Source of the DNA: Reticulitermes lucifugus
Taxonomy: Eukaryota > Arthropoda > Insecta > Blattodea > Rhinotermitidae
Direction: 5' to 3'
Assembly (NCBI GenBank): GCA_026260175.1
Contig: JAKCWW010003829.1
Span: 1-45,201, forward strand
Length of the DNA stretch: 45,201 nucleotides
Each line of letters starts with the position of its first letter. Position 1 is the stretch's first letter. Both the position numbers and the translations under genes were made by a program. Under the pieces are notes generated by a model. That model saw only the letters and a program-made list of their open reading frames with translations, had not been told where the DNA came from and ran no database searches. This document shows, one piece after another, positions 33,301 through 42,300 of this stretch.

Positions 33301-36300
33301 AGCCACATTCTCATTCTTCAGTCGACAAGCAACCGTTTCACTATTGAGCAATGTCTTATTTACAGATTCAAGGAGTTTCTGGGAATTTTCAACCAAGTTG
33401 GTTATATCCAGGCTCTCAAGATTCTTCCATGATAGAAGAAATGTTGGTTCTTGTGGTAAGATATCAAGTACCAAGTTGCTGACAGAATTATTTATATGTT
33501 CCTGAGGAACTGGTTCAACAGTATCTGGTAACTGACTTAAACTATCATCTTCTTGAAATTTTGATATCGAAGCATTATTTTCCAATTGTCTATTAAGTTC
33601 CTGAATGTCAAAAACAAATTTACCTGGCACTGTGTCACACTGTTTGCTACCCTGAATGCCTGATTCCTGATTGCCTACACTGCTCAGACTATTATTATAC
33701 AGTTCTTCACCAAACTGAAATAATTTCTTTGTTGCTGTAGAAGCATAGTCACGAATTAGTTCTAAGTAACTTTGATCTTGACTAGAAACAGAATCTGTGT
33801 CATCAAACACTGGGACATCTTCACTGTCATCACGTGGAGATGCAGCTCTGTCAGCAAGACATGCCGAGTTAGTTGTTACTTCTCTAACCTCATCTTGTAT
33901 CAATTTCTTTCCCAGATATGCATTTCCCACAGTTAGTTCATGTACTGGGCTTGATGGAAGGGACTGGAAATATGAACCCACATGTTCCCATAACTTGCCA
34001 CCACTGAAAACAGAACATATAATTTAACATGCAACTTTATGATCAATATTTACATGTTACTTCTATATTTCTGGGGGTTCCCGTGACTGTCACTGTCTTC
34101 CCCAGTGACAGCCAGAGCAGCATCTTCACACAGACCAATACTAACACCTTCCAAAATCTTACGTACCAATTATTATTTGTCACAATCATTCTATTTCACT
34201 CAACATTATTTAACCTCTGCAGTTAAAGCAGTATCATTAAATAACTTATGACTTAATCTACTAATGTATTTTAATTACACACTTTTTTTCATATTGAACA
34301 CCTTGCCACCTTCAGGTGCTGATTGTCTAGAAATTCTGGGAGCCTCAACCTCCTGGAGCCCTAAGCGCCTGTCCAGGCCTGTACAGGGATAGCTTTATCT
34401 TTTACGTTTCTAAAACAGTATATATAAAGCAGTTTCTTACTAGGGCCATTTAATAAAGCTTTGTCAACTGCACTAATATGTATAATGTAGAAAGAGAAAA
34501 AACATGATTATGAATGAGGAAAGGGAATAGCCAAACTATGTGCGACCTACTTTAAGATACTCATATCTGTCAGCAGGAACTTAGGAAATCCACAGAACCT
34601 TTAGGAAATCCAAAGAACCTACAGTGAGAATAGCTGAAATCATAGTTGATTTTCACAGAAAAAAACATAAAGTGCAAGAATGTACAAAAGTGCTAAAAAT
34701 ACTTGACCCAAAAATCTAAGTAAAGAATCCTGCATAACAGGGAAGCTGGTGATTTTATATAAGGCCTACTTCCCTTTGCATTTCTACTGTGGTCAAATCA
34801 AAGTATTTACAATAGGTTAGACATGCTGCTCTGATGAGAGAAACAAGAATGTATTCCAAACTCAGAATAGGAAACATCACGAGACAGATGCTCAGAACAC
34901 CACGACAAAAATATGAGACAACACAATAAACATTAATCTTTAGTAAACAATGTTCTCTAATATCAAACAAAGTGAATTTATTTGGAATTGGGGTCAGTGA
35001 TGAGCTTTGGTGTCAGCAATTCAAGTTATAATATGAATTTACAACCTGACTGACTGGATAACAGGGTATTAACAGAGTTCCATACCTTGCATGCTGGAGA
35101 AGAAGAAACACTGCAGACTCAGTTTCAAAGTATCCATGCAGTTTCACCATGTATGGAACATCTTGTGGCACAATTGAACATTTCAGGTCACTTAGAGGAC
35201 AAGGTGATTTGTGTAAAACTTTCATAATGTAGCACCGATCCTCCAATGTGTTTAGTACCAACATGATTGCGTTAATGACACCCAGGACTTTGTAGAACTG
35301 AAGCTCTGACAGCGGGCGCTGCAAATGCATGCTGGATTTCGGCTGCCAACAAAAATGCTCAGATTCAACCACTTTCTATTTACAAGACAACAGACTGGCA
35401 ATTCCACAGAGCACAGTCCTTGTTCAGAAGCTAACAGTTCCTCAGCCAGTCAAGAAATTCCCAGCATGTTATGGAACCTGAAGGTTCATTACTGTGTTCA
35501 CAACAGTCTGCCACTTGTCGCTATTCAAAACCAGATTGATCCAGTCCACACCCTCCCATCCAAAGTTTGTTTTTACATTATCTTCACATCTATGTCTAGA
35601 TCTTCCAAGTGGTCTCCTTCCTCCAGGTTTCCTCACCAAAACCTTGTATGCTTTTCTCCTTCCTCCCCATGTGTGTCACATGCCTCCCCCCTCCCTCATA
35701 TTTTGCAAAGAGTACAAATCATGACACTCATCATTCTGCAGTTTTCTTCAGATTCCTGTTACTTCCTCCCCCTTAGGTACAAATATTTTTCCCCAGTACC
35801 CTACTCTTAAACACCTTCAGCAAAGACTGACAGAACAGAATGAATCAGGGTAAAATATCTTACCAACTGTCACGACAAAAACAGTGCTTGGGTAAAAACT
35901 ATATCCAACATAAACAGTTCTCAATGCCAAACAACAGCTTGGTACTAGCAAAGAATTTTTAAACAGAGGCTAGCTACAAAACGGTACCCAGAAACTAACA
36001 CAGACATTATAAATAGTGGTTATTTCTCAACCAGCATGCAGCAGTTAGCACTGAAATTCTAAATGGTTGTTATTTCCCAAACAGCAGGCTCATAGTATCA
36101 AAACATACATGCATATATTTTTTCCTGATAACTTATTTTGAAACAATTTAGAGATTTTAATAAAACTTAGCATGAACATCATACTAATAATGCTCACTTA
36201 ATTTTTAAACATGTTAATTTACTTCCATTAATAATACCAATGAGGCAGTCATTCATATTTCGAAGAACTGACACCCCTTAACGTACCGTCATAAAATGTT

Positions 36301-39300
36301 ACATTTTAAAAGTTGAACTTGTGCTTAATTAAGCATCATGCCACAAAGAGGTATGGGGGAACTGAAGTACGTATAGCACCATGCATTTCTTAACCTGACC
36401 ACTAGACAGAGATGAATGGTCAGCTGTACCCCCAATGAGAGGGCCCCTAGTTCCCACTGGACAGGAACATGGGTGGGCCTGGTAGGACAGAGAAAAATGT
36501 TGTCCCTGTCAGGAATAGAATCCCTATAACCAGTCATTATACTGAACTACCACAGAATTTCAGTATACTTACTTCTTTTCTGTAGACTTTAAAAGAACAA
36601 TATGACAGCTGTTTTGAGATCTCATATATTTAGTTTCCTATCTGCTGGTGATAATCAATGAACCACTAGGGAGACAGATATGTGATATTTCACATGGAGA
36701 TCAATCATGAACATATTTACAAATTATGTGTGATACAAATACATTGACAGGTATACAAAGGACAATGACATCAAACTTCAAAATCATACCTGATAAATGT
36801 TAAATAGTGGAAGTATATACTGAAGGAAATAACACAACGAATGGATCGCTGTATTAATTTATAGTTTCCTGCTAGCCTTAACATACAGACTGAACTATCT
36901 GAAGGACAGTGGGCATCATAATTTATTCCTGAAATTTGTTCAACATAATTATTGTCAACTTGGGGCCATGTATCTTTCATTAAAATATTGTAACACTTCA
37001 AGAAGGTTGCTTGCTGGCAGTATGTTTCTAAGCGTAAAGTTCAACAAAATGTTAAGATTCTTACATCCCTCAGCGACAATTCTGCAGACTTGGATGCCAA
37101 ATGTTGATTGTAAATCTTCTCAGCCTGGAGAAGATATTGGGCTGTTTTTTCTCGAACAACTTGTTTTCGTTTAACATCAGGATCACCTATGGAAAGAAAC
37201 ACGACACTGCCACTAAAAAACAAGGTGTGATGAATTCATGAGTAGCTGTTAAGTTGTAAGGCTTCATAACACAGGCAGAAACAACACTAGAATGTAACCC
37301 ACATGTTATTTATGACAAGATGCCTTGTGCAGTGTTACCCATCTCTGTGGTTCAGATAAATCATCACATGAAGGTACAACGCATTACATTTGTATGAATT
37401 CTAAAGAATTATGTTGTCAAACTATCAAATGCTAACCATTAAAATCTCAGTAATTGAATAGGAAACAGCTTATTCTAATAGTGGATTAGTTTCATGTCAA
37501 ATGAAAAACAGCATGCTAAATATAATGTTGCTGTCTATACAATAGATACATGCCAAAATTATGGGTTCCACAAGAGGCACAAAAGTCCACAAAAACTTGG
37601 AAGAGCTGCTCAGTTAAGGGCAGAATAGTGCTACACTTTCATGATGATGACCATCATAGTAATGTAACTGAAGACAGTAAATCGGTTTGAGAAAATAAGA
37701 AACACGCACTTTTTTGTTAATCACAAGTGAAAAGGCCCATGTTTCTTAGCAATTAGGTAAAGTGTTTACATTCTTGTACTGCAAACCATACCTTGAACAC
37801 CACCTAGAAGACATGCAATGCCAGTCTTGTAGAGTGTAAATGATGCATCATAATCTCCCTTGGCTTCACACAGCTGTGCCTGTTCCACATAGTTAGCTGC
37901 TTCCACAACATAGTCGGCATGCTCCTGACTTACACTGCCTGGTGATGGGCATGCTTCAAAGCCCTGGTTTCTGGCTGCGAGAGATCTCAAGGATAATTCT
38001 GTTTGAATCGAGTGTGATTTTAGGTAAACATCACGTCGCACATTGGAATTGGATTTTGATTCTGGCAACTGCCAGGAATACTGTCCTTTCTCTTGGCTAC
38101 TGGAGTGGGTAGCTTCCCCTGAAGAAATACTTTTTCCTTGAGAAATGGTCGGTGATAATTTTTGCTGGTGTGTTCCTCCATCGATGCAGATGCCAGATTG
38201 CGAGTTCTCCGGACAAGGTGACAAAGAAAGCAACCAACTATTGCTCACCTGAAATTTTTAAAACAGTAAGGATAGTAAAGTTGCATTCACTTACACTTTC
38301 CTGTGAGACATTATGCCTGCATCAGTGTTCTGCCCTGCAATTCCTGCCTCTGTGGAACAGTACAGCAGATATCCATCTAACAGAATGCACTGACCCTGAG
38401 CCACTTCACTCAGTAATCTATATTAGGTAGGCACTATCCACTGGGGGGCAAAAACGAGTAGCACACATAGACACCATTCTGGAATCCATTATTCCTGTCT
38501 CAGAAACGTCTTGTGTAAGAGCTCAACTTATCTGGTAACTTCAGAAGAGAGTTTCTGAAACTCATACCAGATTATACTGGCAGCAAGAAGTTGCAAAAAT
38601 TTGTATTTCATTGCAAATGTTCACAATTCCCATCTCAACAGATAAAAACAAGTGAAATTTTGAAGTTGGGCTGGGAATTCTTACTTGAGTATGGAGAATT
38701 TTCTTCTCATGTTCGTGCTGGCTGTTCTGTAAGGGCTGTTTTGTTGGAGTCTGTTGCAATGGATCAAAGAACTGCAGATCTGCAGTCTGTAAAAATAAAA
38801 ATTGATTAGAATTGCACTGCCACACTACCATACTATTACAATTTCAAATGTGATGTAATGAAGGGAGCACTTTATGAACTGCAGTTAGAACAAACTTCAT
38901 TGAGTCCAGCTACTGATAGAAATAAGCAGTGCTTATCACTTACCAAAAAGTTGCCATTCAACACTGTAGTTGTGAATTAAATTACTGAATGTCTGTCCCC
39001 AAAACATCATTTGTACCACATATCCTGAAATGTATTTTTCATCTGCACCAGAAGCCAGGATTATTCCTTATAGAAGTTCACAATATCTTAACAAATATTA
39101 CAGTTTGGAGAGCCAAAGATGTCTCGCTACACATTTCAATGCTTATTGCAAGACTGGAGGTCTGATGAAGATGTTTAAGTCCTCTGGAATGTTACATTGT
39201 GTTGAGCAGCAGTTACTGACATATCGGGGTGGGGGGGGGGAGATGTAGCGTCTCCTCCTTAAGCATCAAAAAGGACACGGCCTAACACCCCAGAAGACTT

Positions 39301-42300
39301 GAATCTTGTTCAATGCTTGTTACTTGTGTTCTAAGGTTTGTTCATGACACATGAAGTGGATCAATCCCAGAGTTGGTCTGAACAGGGTGGTGAAGAGAAA
39401 AACTGAGAAGTGAACCCTGATCATTCAGCTCACAGCCAGTCGCTTCACTGACTCAGCTACTATACTCAGTGATGAACAGAAAAACCAATAAGTAAAGCCT
39501 CATCATTCAGCCCATATTCAATCACTGTATTGAGTTACTGTACCAGTAACATGTGCAGCAAAACAGACTTGTAACAGAATCCTAATTGACCTGAACATTT
39601 TTCCGTTTTACTCTCAATAATAAATGTTAAATAGTGCATGAGCCACATGGGTAGACACATTTCATGTTACAGATGTTCACAACACTGTTAACAATCAATA
39701 CACACTTTCAGTGAGTTCTCTGTTTCTCTCCTTCTTTGTCTTCCTTCCTCATTTTCATTTCTTTCTTTGTTTTTTCAGTTTCCATTAAAGTTCCACAAAC
39801 AAGTTTAATTCTTCTTCTGTTTGTGACATAAATGTTCCTTCTCAGTAAATTCCAGGCACACAATACAAAGCAGAAATCAAGCAGACTATTCCCTCATAAT
39901 TCGTGTTTTTTTAAGATTTCACATTCAACAGTTCCCAGTAATTAAAATAAATTTTAATAATAAACATTAAAGCAAACTAACTTCCTGTTCAGTTCCTGTT
40001 TTTACAACCCTATGTTACACATTTGCCATTTCTTGGAGTTAATTTTGCATTATTTTTGATGCCATACAATCAGAACAGAGAAAATTTTCCAGTAAACAAA
40101 GATTTCTGCTTAATCAACAACAAAACATGTTCAACTGCACGTTGTTTCATGCACAATAACAAACCTTTCATAGCTACTGATGAAAAGGATTAAATGACAA
40201 ACATGACAAACCTGCAGTGGCGAGCTGATCCCACTGCCACTTAGTGCAGAAGTAGAGTCTGTATCAGTAAAATTGGTGCCTTCATCTGAACTATGTGAAC
40301 TTAAGGAGATGGAGTCAGCCTGTTGAGGAAACTGCCATGTGCCTCCTAGTTTCAGCATGGGGCCTTCAGCTTCCAATCCAAAGCTAGCATAAAGTTTAAA
40401 TTAAAATAATACAATAACACTGATCCACATGCATCATACATACATCATCTGAACACTACATCACCTCACTCAAAGAAAATTGGTTAAATGGACCCATCTG
40501 AAAATTTTTTGTTATAACCAAGCATCATGGTGTTCTTGTAACAATCTATACTCATATTCACATGGGACCTGGTAGACATCTCAACCAGGAACTAGGATAT
40601 CAGCTCTGCTGACTGCAGTTTACATGGTTCCACTCAATTTCATTGTGCCGTTAATCAAGCATTTTATTTTTTGGTAGGAGGTAGCACCTGTAGCAGAGGT
40701 AACAAGCAACAGATGGCACAAGTGTCTGTCAGTCAGATACTGTTCAGGGGATAAGTTGATGTGCAATGGTAATTCACTGGAAACTTGGTCCTGCAAAGAA
40801 GTTTATAGTGCGAGTCAGTTTTTAGAGATGAAACATGTATCGCCCACTAAAATTCACCATTGACAGAGGTGTATGGTGATAGCACAATGACAGTGTGCCA
40901 TGTCAGAAAATAGTGCAGACAGTTAAAAAATTCAGACATCCACGATAATGATGAGTGAAATAGTTGGCCCAGCTGCAACACTGGGATGCATAAGGAGTCA
41001 TCCACATTTAATTCATGCCTTGGAGCACAACAATCAATGCAAACACCCACTGTGACATGTTGCAGTAACTGCACAGGCTACTGAAAGAGGCCCAATTTTG
41101 TCACAAGGGTGTGACCGTTGCAGTGCAACCCCACACACCACGTTGGACACAAGAGTTGTCGCACTGTTTCACTGGGAACTTCTGTAACATCCACCCTACA
41201 GTCTTGGTCTTGCCCCATTATACTGTCATTTTTTTGGGCCACTCAAGCAACACTTGACAGGCTGCTGATTCCACAATAATAAAGAAATGAAAATAGCTGT
41301 TCATAACTGTCTGTGATTGCAACAGCCTGATTTCTGCTGCAAGAGAATTTTCAAACAAAAGCATCAATGTGCTCAGGGATTACACTGAAAAATAATTATA
41401 CTTCGGTGGAATAAATCAGCTCTGTTTAACACTGTAATGACTTCTCATTTAATTTTTATGACTTAAGGAACCTTCCTTATTGAACATCCCTCATAGTAAT
41501 TGAGTAATAAAGCTTTCAGTAGTCTTCAGTACTGACTAGAATAAATAAAGCATATGCTAGTACAAACTTCAGTCTTATGTTGCCACCTTGACCTTCAGCA
41601 CCAGTTTTGTTATTCTTGATGCTTGGTGGTTCAGGGTGTACCACACACGGCTCAAGAATTGTATTACCTCCAGGAACAGTAACGGCTGGCGTTTGGGTAA
41701 AAGGTGGCTTGTCATTATGCTCACCCTCAACAGTGTAACCAGACTGCAACAGGACAGATGAGACAAGGTCAGATTTTTATATCTCATCATATTTTTCAAA
41801 ATACCTTATAATCAAAATACTGAAATACCTAAAAGGAATGCACAATATTAGCTATATAGTATTAGATTCTGTGAAATAACTTAAAAAAATACAGTTTAGA
41901 GAAAATATTAGAAGTGAACATTGAACTGGCAAGAAAATTTACATATTCAAATAATATATAATATAGGTGTATTCAGCACTGCTATAAAAAAGACCAGAAA
42001 AAAGTAAACACAATTACAGTCATGGCACAAACATATTCAGGATTGGCTTTAAAGGGTTAAGTTCCAATCCCATGAAGGAGACAAGGTAGTGTTCATTTCA
42101 CCATAACACACCACTAGTAACATTCTCTTAAAGCAGGAGAACTGTGACATCAGTTTACCTTTCACCATCATTTCCTTTCTGATTTACTGCACCTATTTAC
42201 ACAAATTTGCTAAGTACTAATTTTACAAATCAGAAACCTAGACAGCAGTAATTTCCAATTCTTCCTAAAGCTGCTTCATTTTGTCTTGAACTGTGTCATA

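Noticed and set aside
33011..33505. 164-codon plus-strand ORF
   Set aside because: An exact antisense shadow of the RPS6KC1 insert exon, with low-complexity Ser/Leu/Phe composition.
34087..34114. Small hairpin CTGTCACTG / CAGTGACAG
   Set aside because: A 9-10 bp stem in an intron next to the exon end; common by chance and without a supporting context.
35325..35810. 161-codon plus-strand ORF
   Set aside because: Overlaps the real minus-strand kinase exon at one end and repeat C for the rest, with no domain.
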